Below, one piece after another: positions 42,471 to 52,487 of a stretch of DNA of 64,000 bases (its first letter is position 1; every line of letters starts with the position of its first letter). The notes under the pieces were generated by a model. The model was not told the origin of the DNA and searched no databases. It saw only the letters and a list, made by a program, of their open reading frames with translations. Source of the stretch: Rathayibacter sp. Leaf185. GTDB taxonomy: Bacteria > Actinomycetota > Actinomycetes > Actinomycetales > Microbacteriaceae. The stretch is taken from positions 1,341,543 to 1,405,542 of the forward strand of contig NZ_LMPP01000001.1 of NCBI RefSeq assembly GCF_001423885.1. Direction: 5' to 3'. The translations under genes and the position numbers were made by a program.

Positions 42471-42539
42471 GTCGCAAGTCGCCCGTTAGCGGAGCGGCGG
42501 CCGCGACTCGAGGAAACCGCAGAGAGGCGGAGGACGAGG

Positions 42540-43130
42540 ATGTCCACGATCGAACCCAGAACCGCGAACCACCGGATCGAGCCCCGCACGCTCACCGAGT
42601 GGGCGCTCGCCGGAGCCAGCACGCTCGGCGGTGCGGCCCTCGTCGCGGCGGGCGCCGGCTACGGCCTCAGCGCCCCCACCGGAGTCGGGGCCGGCGTGAT
42701 GCCGCTCGTCGCCGGCCTCTTCGTCGGCGTCTCGGGCCTGCTGTGGTCGCTCCGGCTGCTCCGGGCCCACCGCACCCGCTCGACCCTGCCCGTCGACGAG
42801 GTGTCCGACTCGACGCTCGGCGTCTTCCTCCAGGGCGAGGACGACGAGATCGACGACACGCACTTCCCCGACCGCGCGGGCTGGCTCCGCGTCGCCGTCG
42901 TTGTCGGCTCGGTCGCGATCGCGGCCCTCCTGCTCCCGGTGCTCGGCTACTCCGTCACCATGGTCGCCCTGCTCTCGACGGTGATGGTGCTCGTCGGCAG
43001 CCGGAAGGTCTGGATCGCCGTGGTCGTCGCGATCGCGACGACGGCCGCCTCCCGCCTCGTCTTCGAGGTGTGGCTCAACACCGCGCTGCCGCACTCGACG
43101 CTCGTGCCGCTCGCCGTGCTGGGGCTGTGA
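42540..43130 (+). CDS. tctB: Tripartite tricarboxylate transporter, small membrane subunit TctB
   Basis: 196 residues from ATG at 42540. Four helices in the TctB pattern: WALAGASTLGGAALVAAGAGYGL, VMPLVAGLFVGVSGLLWSLRLL, then an acidic cytoplasmic loop (GEDDEIDDTHFPD) and LRVAVVVGSVAIAALLLPVLGYSVTMVALL. TctB is the small permease subunit of the TTT secondary transporter taking up carboxylates with a periplasmic-type receptor. It is followed 2 bp later by tctA. Confidence 0.9.
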   Translation: MSTIEPRTANHRIEPRTLTEWALAGASTLGGAALVAAGAGYGLSAPTGVGAGVMPLVAGLFVGVSGLLWSLRLLRAHRTRSTLPVDEVSDSTLGVFLQGEDDEIDDTHFPDRAGWLRVAVVVGSVAIAALLLPVLGYSVTMVALLSTVMVLVGSRKVWIAVVVAIATTAASRLVFEVWLNTALPHSTLVPLAVLGL

Positions 43131-43132
43131 TC

Positions 43133-44671
43133 ATGGGCTTCGGAGAGCTCTTCGGCGGCCTGCTCACCGTCCTCACGCCCGATCACCTGCTGTTCGCGCT
43201 GATCGGCTGCGTCATCGGGATGCTCGTGGGCGTCCTCCCCGGCTTCGGCCCGGCCGCAGCCGTGTCGCTGCTCATCCCCGTCACCTTCGGGCTCGACGCG
43301 ACGACCGCGATCATCATGCTCGCGGCCATCCTCTACGGCGCGGCCTACGGAGGCACCACCACCGCGGTCCTGCTGCGCATCCCGGGAGAGGCGTCGTCGA
43401 TCGCGACGACCCTCGACGGCTACCAGATGGCCAAGCAGGGCAGGGGCGGCCCAGCGCTGGTCACGGCGGCGATCGCCTCCTTCGTCGGAGGCCTGGTCGG
43501 AGTCGTCGGCTTCGTCCTCGTCGCACCCTTCAGCCGCCTGGCGCTCGAGTTCGGCGCCCCCGAGCTGTTCCTCGTCTCGGTGCTGGGCATGGCGCTGGTC
43601 GCCAGCTTCGCCGGCAAGGACCCGGTCAAGGCGCTCCTGAGCGTCGGGGTCGGCCTCGCCATCGCGAGCGTCGGCATCGACCAGGGCCAGGGTGTCCAGC
43701 GCTTCACCTTCGCGATGCCCGAGTTGTTCGACGGCCTGGGGCTCGTGGCGGTCGTCATGGGCGTGTTCGGGATGAGCGAGATCCTCGCCCAGGCCCGCGG
43801 CGGCGCCTCCGGATCGCGGAAGCCGATGAAGGTCGGCCGCCTGCTGCCGACCCGCACCGACCTGCGCCGCTCGTTCTTCCCCTACCTCCGCGGCTCGGTG
43901 ATCGGCTTCGCGATGGGCCTGCTGCCAGGGTCGCCCGGCGCCGCGACCTCGCTCGCCTCCTACGCCCTCGAGAAGAAGGTGTCCAAGCACCCGGGCGAGT
44001 TCGGGCGGGGCGCCGTCGAGGGGGTCGCCGGTCCGGAGGCGGCCAACAACGCCCTCGCCGTCTCGTCGATGATCCCGCTGTTCACCCTGGGCATCCCGAC
44101 CAGCGCGACGGTCGCGATCATGGCCGGCGCGTTCACGATCAACGGCCTCATCCCGGGCCCGCTGCTCTTCCGCGACAACCCCGAGGTGGCCTGGGCGATC
44201 ATCGCCAGCTTCCTGGTCGGCAACGTCATCCTGCTGATCCTCAACGTCCCGCTCGCCCGGGTCTGGGTCGCGGTGCTGAAGATCCCGTTCCACTACCTGA
44301 TGGCCGTGATCATCGCGTTCATGTTCCTCGGGACCTACAGCATCAACGGCTCCACGTTCGACATCCTCGTGATGCTCGGCGCCGGGCTCGTCGGCTACCT
44401 CTTCTCCCTGTTCGCCGTGCCGCTGACCCCTCTGGTGCTCGCGATCATCCTCGGCCCGCTGCTGGAGGAGAACTTCCAGCGCTCGCTCGCCCTGTCGCGC
44501 GGCGACTACTCCGTCTTCGTCAGCGGCCCGCTGAGCATCGCCCTCGTGGCGGTCATCGCGATCGCCGTCCTCTTCGGAGCCGTCCGTCCCGCGCTCTCCG
44601 CCGCCCTCGCGCGGCGCGCCTCCCGGAACACCCCCTCGACCACCGACAAGACGAAGGAGTCTGTCTCATGA
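43133..44671 (+). CDS. tctA: Tripartite tricarboxylate transporter, large membrane subunit TctA
   Basis: 512 residues, full family length, about twelve helices. The two conserved Gly/Pro signatures are present: GVLPGFGPAAAVSLLIPVT with YGAAYGGTTTAVLLRIPGE, and GLLPGSPGAATSLASYALEKKVS with EGVAGPEAANNA. It is the transport subunit, driven by an ion gradient. It lies between tctB and tctC with a 4-bp ATGA overlap into tctC, so receptor and permease are made together. Confidence 0.95.
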   Translation: MGFGELFGGLLTVLTPDHLLFALIGCVIGMLVGVLPGFGPAAAVSLLIPVTFGLDATTAIIMLAAILYGAAYGGTTTAVLLRIPGEASSIATTLDGYQMAKQGRGGPALVTAAIASFVGGLVGVVGFVLVAPFSRLALEFGAPELFLVSVLGMALVASFAGKDPVKALLSVGVGLAIASVGIDQGQGVQRFTFAMPELFDGLGLVAVVMGVFGMSEILAQARGGASGSRKPMKVGRLLPTRTDLRRSFFPYLRGSVIGFAMGLLPGSPGAATSLASYALEKKVSKHPGEFGRGAVEGVAGPEAANNALAVSSMIPLFTLGIPTSATVAIMAGAFTINGLIPGPLLFRDNPEVAWAIIASFLVGNVILLILNVPLARVWVAVLKIPFHYLMAVIIAFMFLGTYSINGSTFDILVMLGAGLVGYLFSLFAVPLTPLVLAIILGPLLEENFQRSLALSRGDYSVFVSGPLSIALVAVIAIAVLFGAVRPALSAALARRASRNTPSTTDKTKESVS

Positions 44672-45678
44672 CCCACCCGCCCCGCCGCCGCGCCGCGGCC
44701 CTGATCGCCCTCGCGGCCGGATCCGCCCTGCTGGCCGGCTGCACCTCCTCCACGGCCGCGGCTCCCGCCGCCGACGCCGACTTCCCGAAGGCCGGCACCA
44801 CGATCGAGTGGATCGTCCCCTCCGCCGCCGGCGCGGGCAACGACATCCTGGCCCGCATCATGGCACCCGTGATGTCCGAGGAGCTCGGCGCCAACATCAA
44901 GGTCGTCAACAAGGAGGGCGGGAGCCAGGTCATCGGCCTGAACTACCTCGCCTCGTCGGCCACCGACGGCACGACCATCGGCTTCACCAACATCCCGTCG
45001 ATCTTCGGCCGCTACCTCGACCCGAGCAAGCAGGCCGGCTTCGACCGCGAGAGCTTCGCGCCGATCGGATCGTTCGCGCTCAACGACGTCGTGATCGGCG
45101 TCAACACCTCGAGCCCCTACGGCTCGCTCGAGGAGCTGTTCGACGCCGTCGAGGCGACGCCGGGCGAGATCACGGTGGGCACCGACTCGCGGGCGGGCGA
45201 CGACCACGTCAACCTGCGCACGATCGAGAAGGAGCTCGGGCTCGACTTCAACATCGTCCACTACAACAGCGGGGCCGACAAGATCGCCGCCCTCGTCTCG
45301 GGCGAGGTCGACTTCGCGCTCGGCGGCGTCTCGAGCTTCATCGGGCAGTACAAGTCGGGCGAGATCGACATCCTGACCGTCATCAACGATGAGCAGAGCC
45401 CGTTCCTGCCCGACGTGCCGACGATCGAGGACGCCGGCTACGACCTCGAGCCCATGACCAACAACTTCGCGATCTCGGCCGCGGCCGGCACGCCGGAGCC
45501 GATCATGGCGGCACTCGAGGCCGCGCTAGAGGCGTCGTCGGAGGACCCGACCGTCGCCGAGAAGCTCGAGGCCGCGGGCACCGTCCCGACCTGGGAGTCG
45601 GCGGAGGAGGTGGCCGCGCTCTGGAAGGAGCGCGAGACCGCGTCCAAGCCGATCATCGAAGAACTCATCGCCGAATAG
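44668..45678 (+). CDS. tctC: Tripartite tricarboxylate transporter substrate-binding lipoprotein TctC
   Basis: 336 residues with a lipoprotein signal (LLAGC, Cys at 25). The TctC/Bug-family signatures are IEWIVPSAAGAGNDILARIMAP, YLASSATDGTTIGFTN, DRESFAPIGSFALNDVVIGV and FLPDVPTIEDAGYD. It captures a carboxylate outside the membrane and delivers it to TctAB. The RraA-like gene that follows suggests a C4-C6 keto- or hydroxy-acid rather than citrate, which is inference. Confidence 0.93.
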   Translation: MTHPPRRRAAALIALAAGSALLAGCTSSTAAAPAADADFPKAGTTIEWIVPSAAGAGNDILARIMAPVMSEELGANIKVVNKEGGSQVIGLNYLASSATDGTTIGFTNIPSIFGRYLDPSKQAGFDRESFAPIGSFALNDVVIGVNTSSPYGSLEELFDAVEATPGEITVGTDSRAGDDHVNLRTIEKELGLDFNIVHYNSGADKIAALVSGEVDFALGGVSSFIGQYKSGEIDILTVINDEQSPFLPDVPTIEDAGYDLEPMTNNFAISAAAGTPEPIMAALEAALEASSEDPTVAEKLEAAGTVPTWESAEEVAALWKERETASKPIIEELIAE

Positions 45679-45703
45679 CTCGACTCTGCAAAGGACCCCT
45701 CTC

Positions 45704-46315
45704 ATGACACGAGCACCCCTCATCGCCGATGAGCTCATCGACCGCGCCCGACTCGTTCCGACCGCCAACATCGGCGACGCGCAGGAGCGCTTCGGGATCG
45801 CCTCCGGGCTGCGTGCCGTCTGGACCGGCGCCCGCGTCGCCGGCCGCGCTTTCACGGTCTGGACGCGGCCGGGCGACAACCTCCTCATCCACAGCGCGCT
45901 CGACGCGGCCTCGCCCGGCGATGTGATCGTCGTCAACGGAGGCGGCGACCTCACCCGGGCGCTGATCGGCGACCTGATCGGGCTGCGCGCCTCGAGGCTC
46001 GGCGTGGCCGGGTTCGTGATCGACGGGGCGGTGCGCGATGCGGACACACTCGGCGAGGTGGGCATGCCGGTGTTCGCGCGGGCCGTCAGCCCCGCCGGGC
46101 CCTACAAGCACGGGCCCGGGAGGCTGCAGGAGCCGGTCGCGATCTCGGGCGTGGTGGTGGCCCCGGGCGATCTGATCGTGGGCGACGCCGACGGAGTGGT
46201 CGTGGTGAAGGCGGCCGAGGCCGAGGCGGTGATCGCGGCCGCGGAGTCGATCTCGCGCGGCGAGGAGGAGAAGCGCCGGTCGATCCTGGCGGGCACGGCG
46301 CGCGCGCTGGTCTGA
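45704..46315 (+). CDS. RraA-like protein / HMG-CHA aldolase type
   Basis: 203 residues. RraA-fold: TANIGDAQERFGI, PGDNLLIHSALDAASPGDVIVVNGGGD, RLGVAGFVIDGAVRDADTL and PVFARAVSPAGPYKHGPG, with GDLIVGDADGVVVV. In the aldolase branch the RD pair of VRDAD and the Gly-Asp loop bind metal and the substrate pyruvate moiety; HMG/CHA aldolase and oxaloacetate decarboxylase activities are known. It follows tctC by 25 bp, so it likely cleaves the carboxylate taken up. True RNase E inhibitor function is unlikely in this context. Confidence 0.87.
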   Translation: MTRAPLIADELIDRARLVPTANIGDAQERFGIASGLRAVWTGARVAGRAFTVWTRPGDNLLIHSALDAASPGDVIVVNGGGDLTRALIGDLIGLRASRLGVAGFVIDGAVRDADTLGEVGMPVFARAVSPAGPYKHGPGRLQEPVAISGVVVAPGDLIVGDADGVVVVKAAEAEAVIAAAESISRGEEEKRRSILAGTARALV

Positions 46316-46320
46316 GGCGG

Positions 46321-46424
46321 GTGCGGTCTGCAGGTGCGGGTGCGGTCTGCAGGCGATCGGAGCGGAATCGCGAGCCGCCTCTCGCAGGATCGACCTCCTC
46401 CGCCGGATCGCCTGCAGATCGCAC
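46321..46424. repeat. Inverted 19-bp-unit array, family A (copy 3)
   Basis: Forward units GTGCGGTCTGCAGG at 46321 and 46340 (19 bp apart) and an inverted CCTGCAGATCGCAC at 46411-46424. It begins 6 bp after the stop of the RraA-like gene. The next 50 bp to the following start show no other element. Confidence 0.75.
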
Positions 46425-46474
46425 ACGCAGCCGCCCAGGCCGCACGGGGAGCTGTGGTGCGGCAGGCTGGAGCG

Positions 46475-47401
46475 ATGCAGTTCAGAGTCTTCACCGAACC
46501 CCAGCAGGGCGCGAGCTACGACGACCTCCTCGCCATCGCGCAGGCGACCGAGTCGCTCGGCTACGACGGCTTCTTCCGCTCCGACCACTACCTCCGGATG
46601 GGCGACGGCGACGCCGGCTACGGCCCGACCGACGCCTGGACGAGCCTCGCGGGCCTCGCGCGCGAGACCGAGCGGATCGCGCTCGGCACCCTGGTCTCCT
46701 CCGTCACCTACCGCCCGCCGGGCATCCTCGCCATCCAGGTCGCGCAGGTCGACGCGATGTCCGGTGGACGCGTCGAACTCGGCCTCGGCACCGGCTGGTT
46801 CGAGGAGGAGCACGCCGCGTACGGCATTCCGTTCCCCTCGCGCCGCTTCGACCTGCTCGAGGAGCAGCTCGAGATCGTCACCGGCCTCTGGTCGACTCCG
46901 GTCGGCGAGCGCTACTCGTTCGCGGGCGAGCACTACACGCTCACCGACTCGCCGGCGCTGCCCAAGCCGGCGCGCCTCCCGCTGCCGGTGATCGTGGGCG
47001 GAGGCGGCCCGAAGCGCACCCCGGCCCTCGCGGCCCGCTTCGCCAGTGAGTTCAACCTGCCGTTCCCCGAGTTCGACGCGATCCCCGGCGCCTTCGCTCG
47101 GGTCGACGCCGCCTGCCGCGAGATCGGGCGCGAGCCCTCGTCGCTCGTGCACTCGGTGGCGCTGATCGCGGTCGGCGGAGGCACCGAGGCGGAGTTCGCG
47201 CGCCGCGCCGCCGCCATCGGTCGCGAGCCGGCCGAGCTGCGCGAGCACGGCATCGCGGGCGGAGTCGACGAGTCGGTCGACCGCCTCGAGTCGCTCCGCG
47301 AGGCCGGCGCCGAGCGCGTGTACCTGCAGTTCATGGACCTGCGCGACCTCGACCACGTCGACTTCTTCGCCCGCGAGGTGCTGCCGCGCCTGTCGGCCTG
47401 A
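46475..47401 (+). CDS. LLM class F420-dependent oxidoreductase
   Basis: 308-residue luciferase-like TIM barrel from ATG at 46475. MQFRVFTEPQQGASYDDLLAIAQATESLGYDGFFRSDHYL is the typical start; LGTLVSSVTYRPPGILAIQVAQVDAMSGGRVELGLGTGW and PVIVGGGGPKRTPALAARFASEFN match F420-type members (the GGRVELGLGTGW loop is common in them). It probably uses coenzyme F420 for hydride transfer; the substrate is unknown. Cytoplasmic. It is separated from clpS by a family B hairpin. Confidence 0.88.
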   Translation: MQFRVFTEPQQGASYDDLLAIAQATESLGYDGFFRSDHYLRMGDGDAGYGPTDAWTSLAGLARETERIALGTLVSSVTYRPPGILAIQVAQVDAMSGGRVELGLGTGWFEEEHAAYGIPFPSRRFDLLEEQLEIVTGLWSTPVGERYSFAGEHYTLTDSPALPKPARLPLPVIVGGGGPKRTPALAARFASEFNLPFPEFDAIPGAFARVDAACREIGREPSSLVHSVALIAVGGGTEAEFARRAAAIGREPAELREHGIAGGVDESVDRLESLREAGAERVYLQFMDLRDLDHVDFFAREVLPRLSA

Positions 47402-47472
47402 CGCGGCTCGCGCCCGAACCCCCCTCCACCCTCTTCTGCGGAGTGGCCACGTGGGGAGCGGCTCCCGCGACT

Positions 47473-47519
47473 CTCCAAGAGTTGTCGTACTCGAGTGCCC
47501 ACTACGACAACTCTTGGAG
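47473..47519. repeat. Family B hairpin (copy 1), possible terminator
   Basis: A perfect 17-bp stem (47473-47489 with 47503-47519) with a 13-nt loop. The core AGTTGTCGTACTCGAG is shared with the hairpin at 52338-52378. It lies 71 bp after the LLM gene stop and 57 bp before clpS. Confidence 0.8.
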
Positions 47520-47563
47520 TCTCGCGGAGGGAGCTCGCCCGCGCGGGGAGTGGCGGGCAGACC

Positions 47564-47569
47564 TAGGCT
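47564..47569 (+). promoter_or_regulatory. -10 element (TAGGCT) of clpS
   Basis: TAGGCT 7 nt before the ATG at 47577, with GGAGGGG between; the start of transcription must lie at or near the translation start. Confidence 0.5.
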
Positions 47570-47576
47570 GGAGGGG

Positions 47577-47867
47577 ATGCCTGACACGATCGAGCGCCCG
47601 GATGAGCGGCTGTCGACCCGCTCCGCCGCCGACGTGCCGTGGATCGTGCTGGTCTGGGACGACCCGGTCAACCTGATGTCGTACGTGTCGTACGTCTTCC
47701 GCAGCTACTTCGGCTTCGGCCGCGCCGAGGCCGAGCGCCTCATGCTGCAGGTGCACACGGAGGGTCGCGCCGTCGTCGCGACCGGCAACCGCGAGGAGAT
47801 GGAGCGGCACGTGGAGGCGATGCACGGCTACGGTCTGTGGGCGACCCTGCAGAAGGCCGACGCGTGA
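47577..47867 (+). CDS. clpS: ClpS adaptor protein
   Basis: 96 residues. The conserved core PWIVLVWDDPVNLMSYVSYVFRSYFGF has the DDPVN loop, and VHTEGRAVVATGNREEMERHVEAMHGYGLWATLQ the C-terminal half that binds N-degrons. ClpS delivers N-end-rule substrates to ClpA or ClpC with ClpP. It is followed 73 bp later by the DUF2017 gene, the usual actinobacterial neighbour. The N-domain-less ClpB at 50155 is nearby but ClpS normally docks on the N-domain of ClpA/C, so that protein is not an obvious partner. Confidence 0.95.
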   Translation: MPDTIERPDERLSTRSAADVPWIVLVWDDPVNLMSYVSYVFRSYFGFGRAEAERLMLQVHTEGRAVVATGNREEMERHVEAMHGYGLWATLQKADA

Positions 47868-47933
47868 CCGGCCGACGCGCGACCGGCCGACGCGCGAGCC
47901 TCCGACCGGCGATCGGCCGACCGGCGATCGGCG
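47856..47933. repeat. Two kinds of 15-bp tandem repeat between clpS and DUF2017
   Basis: GCCGACGCGYGACCG repeated at 47856, 47871 and partly 47886, then GACCGGCGATCGGCC at 47904 and 47919. The first set begins inside the last codons of clpS and the second ends 7 bp before the next start, so repeats fill the whole gap. Confidence 0.7.
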
Positions 47934-47940
47934 ACCGCTG

Positions 47941-48465
47941 ATGCGCGCCTTCCGCCGCGACTCCTCCGGTGCCGCCGTCGCCCGCTTCGACCGCGAGGAG
48001 GCGGGGATCCTCCGACACCTCGCCGGCGAGATGCTCGAGCTGCTCGATCGCGGCGCCACATCGGAGGAGGCGCGCTCCGACCCCGCGCTCGCCCGCCTCC
48101 TGCCCGACGCCTACCGCGACGACGTCGAGGCCGCGGCCGAGTTCCGGCGCTTCACCGGCGCCGACCTGGCCGGTCGCAAGATGGACGACGCCCGGGCGGT
48201 CACCGCGGCGCTCGACGCCGACGACGCGTCCCGGCACGGGCGGATCTTCGCCGGCCTCGGCGAGGTCTCCGTGCGACTCGAGCCTCCGCAGGCGCTGTCC
48301 TGGCTCCGCGCCCTGACCGATATGCGGCTCGCCCTGGCCGTGCGCCTCGGCATCGTCGACACCGACGACGTCGAGCCCGAGGGCGAGAACGGCGAGGCCA
48401 TCCGCAGCGTCTACGACTGGCTCGGCAGCGTGCAGGACGGGCTGGTCCGCGCGGTCGACGTCTGA
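47941..48465 (+). CDS. DUF2017 family protein
   Basis: 174 residues from ATG at 47941. Helical protein of DUF2017: FDREEAGILRHLAGEMLELLD, DPALARLLPDAYRDDVEAAAEFRRFT, and VRLEPPQALSWLRALTDMRLALAVRLG. Unknown function, consistently linked to clpS in actinobacteria. No membrane segment. An alternative GTG just upstream is not needed, as the ATG follows the tandem repeats. Confidence 0.88.
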   Translation: MRAFRRDSSGAAVARFDREEAGILRHLAGEMLELLDRGATSEEARSDPALARLLPDAYRDDVEAAAEFRRFTGADLAGRKMDDARAVTAALDADDASRHGRIFAGLGEVSVRLEPPQALSWLRALTDMRLALAVRLGIVDTDDVEPEGENGEAIRSVYDWLGSVQDGLVRAVDV

Positions 48466-48510
48466 GCCGTCCCCGGCCCCTGCATCGACCTCTCCCCAGC
48501 CCTCCACAGG

Positions 48511-48541
48511 TGTGGATAACCCTGTGGAGAGGTGTGGACAA
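48511..48541 (-). other. Pair of DnaA boxes
   Basis: On the minus strand there is a consensus TTATCCACA (48519-48511) and TTGTCCACA (48541-48533), 22 bp apart, about two helical turns. A weaker relative lies at 48621 and CCACAGGTGTGG symmetry surrounds the first box. The 179-bp gap between DUF2017 and DUF1206 holds no gene. No dnaA or dnaN is near, so a DnaA-titration or DARS/datA-like site is more likely than an origin. Confidence 0.6.
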
Positions 48542-48644
48542 CCACTCGCCGACCGACGCCCGGAGTGCCCCGGACCCGCTCGCCAGGCCCGATGCGCCGG
48601 TGCAAGGGGCTGTGCGGAGGTGTGGAAACAGCTACCGTCCAGCT

Positions 48645-49463
48645 GTGAACACTCAGTCGGGAACACAGGCCAAGCGCACGGCGAACGAGGCGCAGGATTC
48701 GACGGCGGTGCGGACGCTCGCCCGCTTCGGCTTCGCCGCGAACGGACTCGTGCACCTCCTCATCGGCGGTATCGCGCTCGGCATCGCGGGAGGCGGTGGA
48801 GGCGAGGCCGACCAGACGGGCGCGCTCGCCGCGCTCGCCGCGCAGCCGGGCGGCGTGTTCGTGCTGTGGGTCTGCGCCGTGGGCCTGCTCGGGCTCGCGC
48901 TGTGGGGTGCGCTCGAGGTCTTCCTCGTCTCGCCCGGCGAGAGCACCGCCGAGACCTGGGGCAAGCGCGCCAAGGAGGCGGCCAAGGCGATCGTCTACGC
49001 GGCGCTGGGTGTGACGACGCTCCGCTTCGCCCTCGGCGGCAGCTCCAGCTCGTCGCAGTCCTCCGAGAGCGCGAGCGCGCAGGTCCTCCAGGCTCCGGGC
49101 GGAGTCGTGCTCCTCGTGATCGCGGGCCTCGCCGTCCTCGTCGTGGGCGGGGTGTTCGTGTACCGCGGAGTGAGCAAGAAGTTCCAGAAGAACATCGCGA
49201 CGCCCGCGGGCACGGCCGGCACGGTCGTCACCTGGCTCGGCATCGTCGGCTACGCGGCCAAGGGAGTCGTCCTCGCCGTCCTCGGCGTGCTCATCATCAT
49301 CGCGGCGGTGACGCACGACCCCTCGCAGGCGGGCGGGCTCGACGAGGCGCTGAAGACGCTGGTCGAGCTGCCCTTCGGAGTCGCGCTGCTGAGCGGAGTG
49401 GCCGTCGGCCTGATCGCGTACGGAGCGTTCTGCTTCGCGCGGGCGCGCTGGCCCCGCCTCTGA
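48645..49463 (+). CDS. DUF1206 family membrane protein
   Basis: 272 residues from GTG at 48645. Six helices arranged as three similar helical pairs, each with a G-x2-A-x-G-type start: LARFGFAANGLVHLLIGGIALG, AKAIVYAALGVTTLRFALGG and WLGIVGYAAKGVVLAVLGVLII, the DUF1206 repeat. The segment FQKNIATPAGTAG is also conserved. Function unknown. The DnaA-box pair lies about 100 bp before the start. Confidence 0.88.
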   Translation: MNTQSGTQAKRTANEAQDSTAVRTLARFGFAANGLVHLLIGGIALGIAGGGGGEADQTGALAALAAQPGGVFVLWVCAVGLLGLALWGALEVFLVSPGESTAETWGKRAKEAAKAIVYAALGVTTLRFALGGSSSSSQSSESASAQVLQAPGGVVLLVIAGLAVLVVGGVFVYRGVSKKFQKNIATPAGTAGTVVTWLGIVGYAAKGVVLAVLGVLIIIAAVTHDPSQAGGLDEALKTLVELPFGVALLSGVAVGLIAYGAFCFARARWPRL

Positions 49464-49563
49464 GCACCCCCCGAGCGGGTGACCCCTGATCAGGGCACCT
49501 ACTCCTGGCGGCGTCCTGAAACAAGTGGTGCCGCTGTCGTTTCTGCGGTGACACTCTGTCCGG

Positions 49564-50070
49564 GTGAATGCAGGGACCGATGACGCGCAGGCGCGTCCGG
49601 AGGGCAGCCCCTCGGGGCTGGCCGAGTCTGCGGCGCACCTCCTCCGCCTCGTCGCTGCGGGCGATCGGGCCGCGTTCGGCGAGCTCTACGACCGCTTCAG
49701 CGTGCTGTTCACCTCCTCCGTCGAGACGGTGCACTCGGAGCGCACCGTGCGCGACCGCCTCTGCACCGAGGCCTTCACCGCGGTCTGGCGACGTGCCGCT
49801 GAGGGCGCCCGTGCCTCCGAACCCGTGCTCTGGCTGCTCGAGGTGCTCTGCGAGACGCTCGGTTCGAGCGCGGAGACCAGCCGCCGCCCGCTCGGCGACG
49901 GCCTCCTCGCCCTGAGCTGCCCCGACCGCGAGCTCCTCCTCCTCGCCTCGGCGGGCCGCTACTCCCAGCCCGAGATCGCCGCGCTGACCGGGATCGGCGA
50001 GCCGCGGTTGCGGGCGATCCTGCGCGATGCGCTGCGCACCCTCCGCGGCGACGAGCTGCTCACGGCCTGA
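49564..50070 (+). CDS. ECF sigma-like protein (truncated/diverged)
   Basis: 168 residues from GTG at 49564. Residues about 25-60 (LLRLVAAGDRAAFGELYDRFSVLF) resemble sigma region 2.1, and the C-terminal LSCPDRELLLLASAGRYSQPEIAALTGIGEPRLRAILRDALRTLRGDEL resembles the region 4 HTH. The intervening part is short and region 2.4-type promoter residues are not evident. It may be a functional extracytoplasmic-function sigma factor, or a regulator derived from one; no anti-sigma gene is adjacent. It lies 84 bp before the clpB-like gene. Confidence 0.7.
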   Translation: MNAGTDDAQARPEGSPSGLAESAAHLLRLVAAGDRAAFGELYDRFSVLFTSSVETVHSERTVRDRLCTEAFTAVWRRAAEGARASEPVLWLLEVLCETLGSSAETSRRPLGDGLLALSCPDRELLLLASAGRYSQPEIAALTGIGEPRLRAILRDALRTLRGDELLTA

Positions 50071-50107
50071 TCTGCGGCACGCCGCCCGGAACGGTCGCAG
50101 CGGAGCT

Positions 50108-50134
50108 AAAGTTGAGTCAAGCGACATCAACTTT
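50108..50134. promoter_or_regulatory. HAIR-like operator (HspR) before clpB
   Basis: Perfect inverted repeat AAAGTTGA-N11-TCAACTTT. Within it, GTTGAGT-N7-CATCAAC resembles the HAIR consensus CTTGAGT-N7-ACTCAAG bound by HspR in actinobacteria. It lies 21 bp before the ATG at 50155, where repressor binding would block transcription. Confidence 0.7.
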
Positions 50135-50154
50135 CGAGCTCACGGGAGGGCATC

Positions 50155-52302
<2,148 letters not shown>

Positions 52303-52337
52303 GCGCGCCCCCTCCCACCGGAGGGGCCTCGAGACTT

Positions 52338-52378
52338 CAGAAGTTGTCGTACTCGAGCGCCGAGTACGACAACTTCTG
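52338..52378. repeat. Family B hairpin (copy 2), possible terminator
   Basis: A perfect 18-bp stem (52338-52355 with 52361-52378) and a 5-nt loop, 35 bp after the clpB stop. The core AGTTGTCGTACTCGAG is the same as at 47473-47519. The rest of the gap to 52488 has a CCACAGGTGTGG sequence near 52431 but no gene. Confidence 0.8.
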
Positions 52379-52487
52379 AGGATTCGACGCGGCGGGGCTC
52401 CTCCACAGGGTGGGCGAGGGGGCGATCCGTCCACAGGTGTGGGGATCGGCCGGTCGGCGGGCGCAGCGGGTGAGTAGCGTCGCGCTC

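Noticed and set aside
45704-46315. Regulator of RNase E activity (true RraA)
   Set aside because: The gene is the tail of a carboxylate transporter operon, which fits the aldolase/decarboxylase branch of the same fold.
48511-48541. Replication origin
   Set aside because: Only two good DnaA boxes, no AT-rich unwinding region and no dnaA, dnaN or gyrB nearby.
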